DNA of 64,000 nucleotides from Areca catechu (lineage: Eukaryota > Streptophyta > Magnoliopsida > Arecales > Arecaceae), in contig CM038049.1 of NCBI GenBank assembly GCA_021397845.1, forward strand, positions 100,284,877-100,348,876, in the 5' to 3' direction. Below are positions 20,150 through 30,618 of the stretch, piece after piece (position 1 is the first letter of the stretch; each line of letters begins with the position of its first letter). The notes below the pieces were generated by a model, which was given only the letters and a program-made list of their open reading frames with translations, was not told the origin of the DNA and made no database searches. A program made the position numbers and the translations under genes.

Positions 20150-21784
20150 AATGGATTGATGATCCCGAGCTCTCTTCTAATCATGTAGAATAGATCTTCC
20201 AAGAGAGGTTTAGTTAAAATATCGCTAATTGAAATTCAGTACATATAAATTCAAGCAAAATATCATTGTTTTCAACATGATCTCTAATAAAGTGATGTCT
20301 AATTTCAATGTGCTTGCTCCTAGAGTATTGAACAAGATTTTTAGTAAAGCAAATAGCACTGGTATTATCATATTTGATGGGAGTTCTAGCCAACTTGATT
20401 CTAAAGTCTTCAAGTTATTGCTTAATCCACAAGATTTGAGCACAACAACTTCCTGCTGCAATATACTCAGCCTCAGCAGTGAATAGTGCAACTGAAGTTT
20501 ATTTCTTGCTAAACCATGAGATTAAGTTAAACCCAAGAAATTGGCAAGTTTCACTAGTACTCTTTCTATCTAATCTACAACCAGCAAAGTCTACATCAGA
20601 ATATCTAATCAATTCAGTAGAAGAATTTCTAGCATACCACAAACCAATACTAATAGTACCAGACAGATATCTAATAATGCGCTTAACAGCCATAAGATGT
20701 GATTCCTTAGGTTCAAACTGATATCTAGCACACATGTAAACACTGAACATAATATCTGGTCAACTAGCAGTAAGATACATTAAAGAGCCTATCATGCCTC
20801 TATATAATTTCTGATCCACAGATTTACCATTTTCATCTTTATCTAGTTTACATAAGGGGCTCATAGGCGTACCTATTGACTTAGTAGTCTCCATCCCAAA
20901 CTTTTTAATAATTTCTCTTGTTTACTTAGCTTGGTTGATGAAGATAACATCTGAAGTTTGCTTGATCTGGAGTCCGAGAAAGAAGTTGAGTTCTCTCATC
21001 ATGCTCATCTTGAACTCAACCTGCATAAGCTTAGCAAACTCTTGATAAAGAATTTCATTAGTAGCACCGAAAATGATGTCATCAACATATATTTGTACTA
21101 CTAATAAATCATTGTCTTTCCTTTTCAAAAATAGTGTTTTGTCAATATTTTCTCTAGAAAATTTATTTTTAATAAAAAATTTGCTTAACCTTTCATATCA
21201 TGCTCTAGGTGCTTGCTTTAATCCATAAAGTGATTTGTGCAGTTTAAAAACATGATCAGGATGTGCATGACTTTCAAATCCGGGTGGTTGTTCAATAAAA
21301 ACTTTTTCATTTATAAAACCATTTAAGAAAGCACTCTTAACATCCATTTAAAATAATTTGAAGTTCATAAAGTAGGCAAAAGCTAACAATAGTCTAATTG
21401 CTTCAAGTCTAGCAATAGGAGCAAAAGTTTCATCAAAGTCAATCCCTTCCTCCTGATTGTAGCCTTTAGCAACTAGCCTAGCTTTATTTCTAATGACAAA
21501 ACCATTTTCATCTAATTTATTCCTAAATACCCATTTAATGCCAATAATTGAAACATTAGATGGTCTTTCTACAAGTGTCCAAACATTATTTCTATCAAAT
21601 TGTATTAGTTCTTCTTGCATAGCATTGATCCAATTAGAGTCTTTTTCAGCTTCTTCAAAGCATTTAGGTTCTACTTGAGATACAAAGGTTATGTAATCAT
21701 ATTCATTTCTAATAGAAGCTCGAGTTCTTACCTCTTTAAATGGATCACCTAAGATTAATTCCTTAGGGTGTCCATGAGCATACC
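20150..21784 (-). pseudogene. pol: Reverse transcriptase and RNase H of C1
   Basis: RT begins near 21640 with NNVWTLVERP, GIKWVFRNKLDENG, KARLVAKGYNQEEGIDF and ETFAPIARLEAIR. The catalytic box is IYVDDIIFGATN (Asp-Asp at 21079-21090), followed by FKMSMMRELNFFLGLQIKQ. RNase H follows (SDVDFAGCRLDRKSTS and AEAEYIAAGSCCAQILW near 20460). Several in-frame stops occur, for example just before MDVKSAFLNGF at about 21347, so no polyprotein can be made. K interrupts the region linking integrase to RT. Confidence 0.9.
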
Positions 21785-23591
21785 TGGTGCGGGCACCAGA
21801 CTCAGAAGAAGACTTCAGGGCTCCATCTGGATCTCTAATTGACCTTGCCCGAAGAATTAGGGTTTTCTGGTTTTGTAATAAGGGTTGACTTGGTCAACTC
21901 AATTTTAGTCTTGAGTCTGTATTTTCCTGTAATTTAAACTTTGTTGAGTCATGTTGACTCAGTACAAGTCCTAGTAGTGGTCTAGGTCTTCTCCAGGTTG
22001 GTGCCACTTTTTTTTCAGTCAAGTCAAGGTCCAGGGTGCCACATTTTTTCTCCCAGGCCCAAGCAAGTGGGCGCCACACTCCCAGCCACACGCCAGAGTA
22101 CAGGAGGTGCCACATCTCCATCCAGTGTCTTTGGTCCCTACACCACAAGAAGTAAGTTCCTTTTTTTTTCTTGCACCACTTGGGAGAGAAATCCATCAAG
22201 ATACCTCAATCCAAGGAGGAGCCAATTTCTTTCCAGATAAACCCAAGCCAGGATGGCAAGAACTTTTCTTGAAGAGAGGATCAAGGAGGTGCCCCACAAT
22301 GTTCCATAAAAATCCAAGTTATAAAAGGGAAGAGAGCATGTCTTGGGGAGGAATTCAAGGAGGTTCCCAAAAGTTTTCAAAAGTGCCAAAGCCATGAAAG
22401 GAAGAAGCCTAAACTTGTGGAGCAAGACTAGGAGGTATCCAAATGAGCCAAACCATGAAGGGAAAATCCTTGATTCATGGAGAGATACTAGGAGACACCC
22501 CCATAACCTGCCATTTGGTAAAGATTTTCAAGTTTTTTTGGAGTTTTTGGGCTGCCCACTCATGGAAGGAGTCTTGGGAAGAGAATTTGATGCCTAAAGT
22601 GTGGGTTAGTCTTATTAGTCCCACATGGAAAATGTATAAAATTTTATTTCTTTGTTATGTCTATATATTCAACTCTATGTAACTCTTGAATTTAATGATG
22701 AATGAAATCATATTCTTTGTGAGCAACTTTGTGTTTCTCTCTTCCGCACTTGTGTTCAGGTGTTGAGCTCTGTGAGGGAGTAAATCCGGGTTCCCTAGGA
22801 ACCTTGAGGAGGTGTGAGATCTCCAACCCCAAAACCCTACCAAAATCCTAGGTTAGCCACTTCAATTCCAAACCCTAGCCGCCCATCATCTTCTTCATTC
22901 CATCAATCATCCAAACCCTAATCTACCTCATCATCTCACGGCCCCTCTCTTCCAAGTAGAGGCCGACCACCAACATCCAGGTCCAGATCGGCTACTTCAA
23001 ATACAGAGCAAATCCCAGAGGAAGTCAGATCAGCATCCAGGAGAATCAGGATTTCAGCAACATCAAATTTTTTTAAGTTCTTCTTATCTGGTAAATCCTT
23101 TCTTTGAGTATCTGGTTCCTTAACTTGTTCTTCTTCTTTCCCAGATCCTGAGTTCAGGAGAAGCCAACTTTGCCAAAGGGCCAGTATTGGAGGATCCATT
23201 GCAAAGATATCCAAATCTGAGGATCCAACAATCTGCTCGAGAGAGTCCTTCCACCAAACTCTGTGAAGATCACTGCCTGGTACATAACCCTTCCCTTCTC
23301 TTTATTTCTGTCCTGTTGAATGTTCAGAGTGAAACCCTAGGTCTGGGAGTTTCTCAACCCCCAGCGATCCTTTACTTCTGAACTACTCTGATAATCTAGT
23401 TTCTTTGAATTGTGCTTTCAATTATTATATAGTTTCTTTCAATTTAGTTTAACTTTTCTTTGAGTCAAAGCCAACTTCTGAAAATATATATAAAATAATA
23501 ATAATAATAAATACATTAATTTTAATTTGCTTCCGCATTCCACATATCCGTTTTGCATCATTTTTGGTATCAGAGTTTTCGTTCTGCATCA
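21785..23591 (+). mobile_element. K: gypsy LTR reduced by recombination, with residual primer-binding site
   Basis: 1807 bp starting TGGTGCGGGCACCAG and ending CTGCATCA, flanked by target duplication ATACC (21780-21784 and 23592-23596). An LTR-like end TTTTGCATCA occurs at 23560. A primer-binding site TGGTATCAGAG follows at 23565-23575, then only 16 bases ending TTCTGCATCA. It is therefore not a clean solo LTR: it keeps the PBS and a second LTR tail. No coding remnant is seen. Its start resembles the LTR of A but the body differs. Confidence 0.85.
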
Positions 23592-23596
23592 ATACC

Positions 23597-25078
23597 TCCA
23601 CTCCTTAGGTAGATCATGATGCACTGGAGTATCATCTTCTTTCTCACCCTTGTCCTAATTTTCTTCATTTGGTTGAGCTTGATCATCCAATGTCAACTTC
23701 TGAAATTTGTCAGTACCTGCACAATCATCAGATGTATCCTTTTTTCTTTAGGATTTGTTAGCAGATTCCTTAAATACAACATGTACTGACTCTTCTAGAA
23801 CTAAAGTTTGTTTGTTAAATACTCTGTATGCCCTGGTTGATGTAGAGTATCCTAAGAAGATACCTTCATCAGACTTGGCATCGAACTTCCCTAGATGATC
23901 TTTTTCATTGTTCAAACTAAAGCATTTACAACCAAAAACTCAAAAATATTTCAAAGTTGGTTTTCTTTGGTTCCAAAGCTCATTTGGAGTTTTCTTTAAA
24001 ATAGGGCGTATCAAAACTTGATTCAAAACATAACAGGCTATATCTATATCTTCATCCCAAAAATACCTTGGAAAATTATTTTCACAAAGCATAGTGCATG
24101 CCATTTCTTCTAAAATGCGATTTTTCCTTTCTACTATCCCATTCTACTGAGCTGTCCTAGGTGCAGAGAAATTGTATTCTATCCCTTTTTCATTACAAAA
24201 GTTTTCGAAATCTTGATTTTCAAATTCGGTTCCATGATCACTACGGATATGAACGACTGAAACACCTTTTTCGTTTGAAACTTTTCTATAAAACTTTATG
24301 AATACGGAAAATGATTCATCTTTTTGTGCTAAAAAGAAAACCTAAGTAAATCTCAAAAAATCATCCACAATAACTAATCCATATCTCTTGCCTCCTAGAC
24401 TTGATGTTCTAGTTAGTCCAAAGAGATCCATATGGAGTAGTTCAAGTGGTCTACTAGTAGTTATAAATCCTTTTGGTTTAAAAGAAGTTTTGACTTGTTT
24501 TTCAAATTGACATGCTTGGCAAATTTTATCTTTTTCAAAACTGATTTCAGGTAAATCTCTAACTAAATTTTTTTTGCAAAGTTTTGAAATAAGGTACATA
24601 CTAGCATGCCCTAACCTTCTATGCCACAACCAACTAGTCTCTTCTTTCGTAGAATTCATTACAACAAGGCATTCTCCATTAGGTAAAGATAGATCATCAA
24701 GATCTACAAGATAAATATTTCCATGCCTTTTTCAAATGAATTGTACTCCATTGAAATCTGGACTAGAAATCATGCAATATGATGATTTGAAACTACTTGA
24801 AAACCTTTATCGCAAAACTAACTAATACTTAAGAGATTATGCTTTAAACCATCTACTAGAAGTACATTACTAATACTATTAAAAGGAGTTATGTGAACCT
24901 TACCAATTCCAATGATTTTACCTTTACCATTATCACCGAAGGTCACACTCCCTCCATTCAAAGCTTCAAGAGAAGTGAATTGCTTCACATCTCCAGTCAT
25001 GTGCCTTGAGCAATCACTATCAAGATACCAAATTTGTTTGTTTTCCTTGGTTGCAAGACACACCTGCAATAAGATCAA
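23597..25078 (-). pseudogene. pol: Protease and integrase of C1
   Basis: The protease site reads WYLDSDCSRHMTGD at about 25050; the usual Gly after DS is replaced by Asp, which should kill it. The pre-integrase zinc domain follows (WLWHRRLGHASMYL ... KICQACQFEKQ, near 24640-24520). The integrase core follows with LHMDLFGLTRTSSLGGKRYG, IRSDHGTEFEN near 24250 and, after a stop at about 24146, NGIVERKNR. The conserved KFDAKSDEGIFLGYS region is at about 23900-23860. Stops and frameshifts are scattered. Confidence 0.9.
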
Positions 25079-26114
25079 GCTTTATTTTTAGGTACCCAAG
25101 CTAACTTGGGTCCTTTAGAGTTAGCATTCAAAATGGTTCCTTTTGGAACCCACACTTTACCAAAAGACATGATTTTTCTAAAACTGCATTGATATCATTA
25201 TGACCTAGTTTTTTGCAAGTAAAACAAGTAATACTGGATGATGCAGGTACAAAAAAGTTTTTGAAATACTTTAGTTGCTTTTGAGGTTTATATCCTAAAC
25301 CTGCCTTATTGAAAACTGCTCTTTGATTATTTAAAAGTAAATTCAGCTTTTCTGAACTAAAGGTGAACTTATCAACAAAAGGTTTGATTTTTTCAAGTTC
25401 ATTTTTGTATTTTTCATTTTCAAGTTCCAAATCCTTATTTTTCTTTAAAAGATTATTATTAGAAACAACATGTTTAGGTATTTTTAGAACTTCATTTTTC
25501 ATAGCTAAAGCATTATTTTTCTTTTCCAAAATATTTAGTTTAGTTTTCAAAGAACTAACATCATTAAGTAAAGAATTATTTTCTAATGAAAAACTATTAG
25601 CATGCTTTTTTAATTTCTTATTTTTAGATAATACTAACTTATAATCATGCATCAATTCTTCAAAAGCACTTCTAATTTCATCAAAAGTAAAATCAACTTC
25701 AAAGTCGGAACATACCTCTTCGTTATCCTGATGTGCCATGAAGTAGAAGATTTGCAATTTCAGTCTGCTCTTCTTCTGAACTGGAGTCTTCACTATCACT
25801 CCATGTGGCCATCATTGTTTTCTTCCTTAGTTTCTTCCTTGATTTCTTAAGGAGAGGACAATCAAATTTGTAGTGCCCGGGCTTCTTGCACTCGAAGCAT
25901 ATAGGTACTTTTTTCTCCTTTTCCTTTTCTTTCTCTTTTTCTTTTTCCTTTCCCTTTTTCTTGGATTGAAATTTCTTTTTATAGGGAAACTTCCTCCTCT
26001 TGATGAATCTTCTAAATTTTCGGGCAAGGAGGGCTTCTTTACCTTCTTCTTCTTCATCATCATCGGACTCATCAATCGAGGATTCTTCTTGAATATTTGA
26101 TTTAAAAGCGATTT
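25079..26114 (-). pseudogene. gag: Gag of C1, central and C-terminal part
   Basis: Reading on from the N2 insertion, it holds a Lys/Glu-rich stretch, then zinc knuckle CFECKKPGHYKFDC (25858-25899), an acidic region, and a long coiled-coil with Lys/Leu/Asn heptads (25700-25300). A second, degenerate knuckle (CFTCKKLGHND) lies near 25220. Large coiled-coil Gag proteins are characteristic of Sireviruses. The frame breaks near 25830-25740. Confidence 0.85.
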
Positions 26115-27572
26115 TGGTGGGGACACCTGAGGCACCAGAATAAGATAGAGGCTTTTTTAACCCTCTGTAAATTGATCAATAATTTATGAGTCCATCTGTA
26201 ATAAGGGCTTAGCTCATCTGAGTCCATTTTAGTTGTTATTTGAGTATTTTTAGTTGTTATTTCAGTTCTGTACTAGTCAGCTCATGTTGAGCTAGTTCAG
26301 TCCAATGCTAGTCAGCTCATGTTGAGCTAATTTTATTTTTTTAAGTCCTGTCCAAGCATACTGAAGACTCAAGACTATATCATACAAGTGAAGACCAAGT
26401 CCAACTATATTGAAGACATGGAAGTATAGCACAAGTCCAACCCAGCTTGAAGATTTGAAGACCCCAAGAGGAAAATTCAGAAAACCCTGATTTCTTGCAG
26501 ATGCCCTCCAGATGCCCAGATTCCCTTCCAGATGCCAAAATATATTCATATACCAAGGCATCCATGATTTTAGAGGTCCATCTACATCCTAGCCCAAAGA
26601 AATCAAGCCCAGGTGCCAAGCCCAAGCCCCTAAGAAGCAAGATACCAGGGAATATTCCTGCTACCTGGCTACCAGGCCACCCCAGCTTCCAGAGGCCCAA
26701 ACCCATGCACCCGGGCCCCTTTGGGCCAGCCCCTTGCTGATCCTAGAAGCCCAACACGCCCCCCTAGGCGTCCTTGGAGTGTTGACCAAGTCAAGAGAAT
26801 TTTTAGGGATTTTTCTACCTAATATTTCCTTATTTTCTAGCTAGGGTTTGAGAGGGAAAAGGATTCTTATGTAAAGACTTATGTACCCTTACTTGGAGCC
26901 CAAGGTTAAGGGTCTATTTAAGGGACCCTAGCCTCTTGTATGAGGAGAATTTTTGATGAATGAAAACCTTGAGTTCTTCTATTGAGTGGTGTGATACCCT
27001 GCTGTGTGCATAAAGGGGTTTGTGAGAGTTCTTCTTCCCGGTGTTTGCAATCATCTTCCTGCTGCTAACAAACCCTCCAGATCCCTGGACGCCCACTCCA
27101 AAAGAAGCCTTCCCTTGCTGTTTTTACTTTGTTTTCTTGTTCCTTTGTGAGCTTTCTAACCCCTGACAGGTCATTTGTAGGTCCCTGAGTTCCTACGAAT
27201 CCAACGACTCCAGCCAAGCCTCAATCGGATCACCGAGCAGAAAGCCGGGTATCCGTGGGTCTTTGGCTCGGTTTTCCAGGCCGCATCCGTCGAGGAACGA
27301 GAGACCCCTTCGCTGCGATCTTCACAGACGTTGTCAGGTACACCCCTCTACCTCCAGTAGTTTTATTGTAGGAGAACTTGCCCTAACCGAGGCTTCTCAG
27401 CCCCGGCGATCCTTCTTTTCTACTTTTCTAGGTCCTAATCTGCATGCTGATCTTCTAAAATTCATATAAAATTCCCTATAACTTATTTTAATCTGAAATT
27501 CGGGAATTAATCACCCAACCCCACATATAAAAACATATAAAAAAAAATTGCATGCATATTAGTTCCGCATCA
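26115..27572 (+). repeat. 5' LTR of N2
   Basis: 1458 bp, TGGTGGGGACACC...TTCCGCATCA. It has TATA-like CTATTTAAG at 26914-26922 and two copies of AGCTCATGTTGAGCT (26279-26293 and 26314-26328). Its first roughly 945 bp look identical to the 3' LTR. Confidence 0.95.
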
Positions 27573-28134
27573 TTTGCTGATCTTCTAAAAAAAAAATACC
27601 AAAAAAAAAAAAAATACATATTTTCCAAAAATACCAAAAAAAAAATATCTAAACCTTAATTTGCATCCTCATCTGCCTGCCATCATTGCATAATTTACTT
27701 TTAAGGGCACTCTTGCTATATCAGATGGGGGGAGGATTTGATCTCCTCTCCTTAGCCCAAAACCACATCCCTTGCATTCAGTCCCAAGCCTTAACCTAAA
27801 ATTAATTAGACTTAATTTACCCTAGTGGGCTAGGGACATCAACTGGTCGGGTCCGGGGTAGTGTTAGATCACTGTGTCAAGTTAACCTGTGTGTGCCTTG
27901 TGCTCAGTGTCTAGAATGGTGGTTTAGGGATTCAATCCCGAAGGGCTTGTGTGCTGGTCCGCCTACCTGGCCAATCTCTGATTGGTGTCTAGGATTGGCA
28001 ATCAGGGACCTAACACTCCCCTTACACCTGCCTGGCTGAGTACAGGGTTACTATAGGCTAGTTTGCCACCTTGATTGAGCATCTAGTTTGGACTTTAGGT
28101 CTAGTCAGCTATAGTCGGTCTGATCGAGTCTTGC
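27573..28134 (+). other. Shortened leader of N2, no primer-binding site
   Basis: The LTR is followed by TTTGCTGATCTTCTAAAA and A-rich DNA. N1 and N3 have TTTGGTATCAGAGC and several hundred more bases here. The TGCTGATCTTCTAAAA stretch copies an internal LTR sequence at about 27447-27462. From about 27600 the leader rejoins that of N1. Confidence 0.85.
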
Positions 28135-28179
28135 ATGAGCACTAGATCAGGAGTTTCATATCACCCACCTCCTTCATAA

Positions 28180-29943
28180 ATGTCTGAACCCATGGAAAAC
28201 TTACAAGCCCAAATAAAAGCCCTAGTTGATCAAATGGCCCAGATGACTACCCAGATGACCCAGTTAACTCAGTCTCGTATTCAAACCAATGATAGAATTG
28301 ACCATCTTGCCAATAGGTTTGATCAGTTAAAAGTCCGGGTAGGGACCCCAAGAAAAACCCATAGGTCACAGTTTGAGCCAGATCCTGATTCCCCTCAACC
28401 TAGGAGGACCCCAAACCCTGATCTATACCATGAGGTCGAACCTAGGAGATCCCCTTATTCTGACCCGTACTATAATCCTCAACCTAGGAGGACCCCAAAC
28501 CCTGATCCATACCAAGAGATTGAACCTAGGAGAGCCCCTCAGCCTGACCCATACAATAATACTGAACCTAGAAGAACCCCTTACCATGACCCTTATTATG
28601 ATACTGAACCTAGAAGAACCCCTTACCGTGACCATTATTATGATACTGAACCCAGGAGAACCCAATACTCTGACCCATATAGGGAGTCCAATCCTAGGAG
28701 AACCCAATACTCTGACCCATATAGGGAGCCCAACCCTAGGAGAACCCAATACTCTGACCCATATAGGGAGCCCAACCCTAGGAGAACCCAGTATTCTGAC
28801 CCATATAGGGAGTCCAACCCTATGAGGACCCAAAATCCTGACCCATATAGAGAGCCCAACCTTAGAAGGACCCCATACCATGATCCATCCTTAGAACCTG
28901 ACCATAGAGCTAACCCAAAATCCTATGACCCGAGATCCTATAATCCCATGACCCATAGATCTGCACCCTTGTCCTATGAGCCCAGAGAACCCATAACCCC
29001 TAAGTATCAGCCTAGTCATGCTTCCCCTAGTCAACTTGAACCCCATAGGATTAGTATCCCTAAATATGAACCCAGAAGTGAGCCACTACCCCTTATACAA
29101 CCTGAACCTACTAGGAATAGTACCCATAATCAGAGACCAGAACCTAACCAATTTCCTGCTAGCCGACCTTCTCCAACCATTCCTGAGATTCACAAGGCTT
29201 ACATTAACGCGGAAGTGTATGAAGCTGATGTGAGCCTAGTGGATGAGTATGAGGGAGAAGAGGAGACACCTTTAGTAGACCTAGAATTAGCTGACCCAGT
29301 AGATGCCCAGGTAAAAGCCAACCTAGAGGTAGTTGACCTTGACCACATCCAACCTAAAGCTATAGTGGAAGAACAAATAGAGGAAGAGAACCTGGGTACT
29401 GCTACTAGAGCCTTACCTGAGGAAACCATAGAGGAGAGCCAAATTATAGAGTCTTGTCCTAAAATACAAGAACCTGAAGATTTTATTAAGGACCTGATCT
29501 CTTTGAATCTATACCTTCAAGATGAGCCTCCTCCTATAGTTCCCATTAAGGACCTCTTCCCTGAGATTAATAACCCATCCTTCCATTATACAAATCCCAT
29601 AGATATACCGCAACCCCGTAAGGTTAACCTCATTAGTATAGGATTAGTTCTTGACACCCCATCTTTTATCCTACTTTATTCAACTAACCATGAACCATTT
29701 TCTCTACCTTACCAAACTAATTCTGAACCCACTTCCTATTTTCTGCCCTTTCCTGACACCTCCAGCATTTATAGGATTATTAGATTGCATTTAATTGAGA
29801 TTAGCATACTGCATGCATTCATCACGCATGTTAGGTTTGCATCTTACTTCTGGCACACTCTTTGGAATTTGCTAGGAGTTCACTGTAAATTTTCATGTGC
29901 ATGTCAAGCTAGGATCAAACCTAGGGAACCTATAATCTCTTAG
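28180..29943 (+). CDS. PRR-repeat protein of N2 (587 aa)
   Basis: Function unknown. Residues 1-60 are a Gln/Met-rich coiled-coil-like segment related to the Gag N-terminus of A (IDHLANRFDQL). From nucleotide 28399 to 28902 there are 12 units of exactly 42 bp, each encoding 14 residues of the form PRRTxxxDPYxxxx (for example PRRTQYSDPYREPN). Then come Pro/Ser/Tyr-rich and acidic regions (EVYEADVSLVDEYEGEEE), a low-complexity tail, and a scrap of integrase core (VRFASYFWHTLWNLLGV) before the stop. The ancestral start is probably the ATG at 28135, as in N1 and N3, but codon 15 is TAA at 28177-28179, so I use the next ATG. No capsid, knuckle or protease remains. Confidence 0.8.
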   Translation: MSEPMENLQAQIKALVDQMAQMTTQMTQLTQSRIQTNDRIDHLANRFDQLKVRVGTPRKTHRSQFEPDPDSPQPRRTPNPDLYHEVEPRRSPYSDPYYNPQPRRTPNPDPYQEIEPRRAPQPDPYNNTEPRRTPYHDPYYDTEPRRTPYRDHYYDTEPRRTQYSDPYRESNPRRTQYSDPYREPNPRRTQYSDPYREPNPRRTQYSDPYRESNPMRTQNPDPYREPNLRRTPYHDPSLEPDHRANPKSYDPRSYNPMTHRSAPLSYEPREPITPKYQPSHASPSQLEPHRISIPKYEPRSEPLPLIQPEPTRNSTHNQRPEPNQFPASRPSPTIPEIHKAYINAEVYEADVSLVDEYEGEEETPLVDLELADPVDAQVKANLEVVDLDHIQPKAIVEEQIEEENLGTATRALPEETIEESQIIESCPKIQEPEDFIKDLISLNLYLQDEPPPIVPIKDLFPEINNPSFHYTNPIDIPQPRKVNLISIGLVLDTPSFILLYSTNHEPFSLPYQTNSEPTSYFLPFPDTSSIYRIIRLHLIEISILHAFITHVRFASYFWHTLWNLLGVHCKFSCACQARIKPREPIIS

Positions 29944-30586
29944 GTTTAGATCCAAAGAGTTCAATAAGATTTCCTTCTATAAGAATGCATAGTCAAGTCT
30001 GTTAGGTGTAGGTTTGAGTCCTTTGCATCATCTTGTTAGGAGTCTGCATGTGCCTAGCATGTTCACCCCTCACACTAATATTAAAACAACTGGCTAATTC
30101 CCGAAGATGGATCAAAAAAAAAAAAATTTGATGTAGTGGATTTTATCTTGGTTAGGCTTAGGCCTAAAAGAAGCTTCATGCTCGCAGAGCCGGACCTTTT
30201 AAAGTGATAGAGAAGGTTGGATCAAATGCCTAGGTGTTAGACTTGCCTTCGGATTTGGGCATTAGTTCTACCTTCAATATTACAGACCTGGTTGAGTATA
30301 GGGAACCGGCAGCGCTACCTAGTGAGGCCTTTGGACCTATTCCTTTTCATTGTGAGTGACCCTAACCTAGAGTGTCCACAAACAAATTTAGCCTGAGAGA
30401 GGAGAACGGATCGAGCGTATCCTGGACAATCAAGCCATCACGACCCAGGGCCATGACTATCAACGCTTCCTGGTCTGATGGCAAGGCCGGCCAGAGTCGG
30501 ACGATTCATGGATTTCTCGAGAGGACTTGCAATGCCTCAACCCAGACCTTCTCGAGAGATATGTGAGCCAGTATAACCATCACTCG
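29944..30586 (+). pseudogene. Integrase tail and chromodomain remnant of N2
   Basis: 29944-30129 shows no clear coding. From about 30130 come broken pieces of the integrase tail (LHARRAGPFKVIEKVG and LGISSTFNITDLVEYREPA), then the chromodomain (RIERILDNQAITTQGHDYQRFLV, a TGA, WQGRPESDDSWISREDL). These correspond to the last part of Pol of A. Frameshifts and stops prevent expression. The segment lies right against the polypurine tract. Confidence 0.85.
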
Positions 30587-30606
30587 ACAGGGTCGAGTTC
30601 CTCCCA

Positions 30607-30618
30607 CCCCGGGAGAAT
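30607..30618 (+). promoter_or_regulatory. Polypurine tract of N2
   Basis: CCCCGGGAGAAT directly before the 3' LTR. Confidence 0.7.

Noticed and set aside
28423..28881. Long overlapping frames on both strands across the 42-bp repeats
   Set aside because: They are periodic shadows of the PRR repeat array; the frame with Gag-like ends and acidic tail is the real one.
28399..28902. Regular direct repeats that might suggest a CRISPR array
   Set aside because: Units are contiguous, in-frame coding repeats without spacers, in a plant retroelement.
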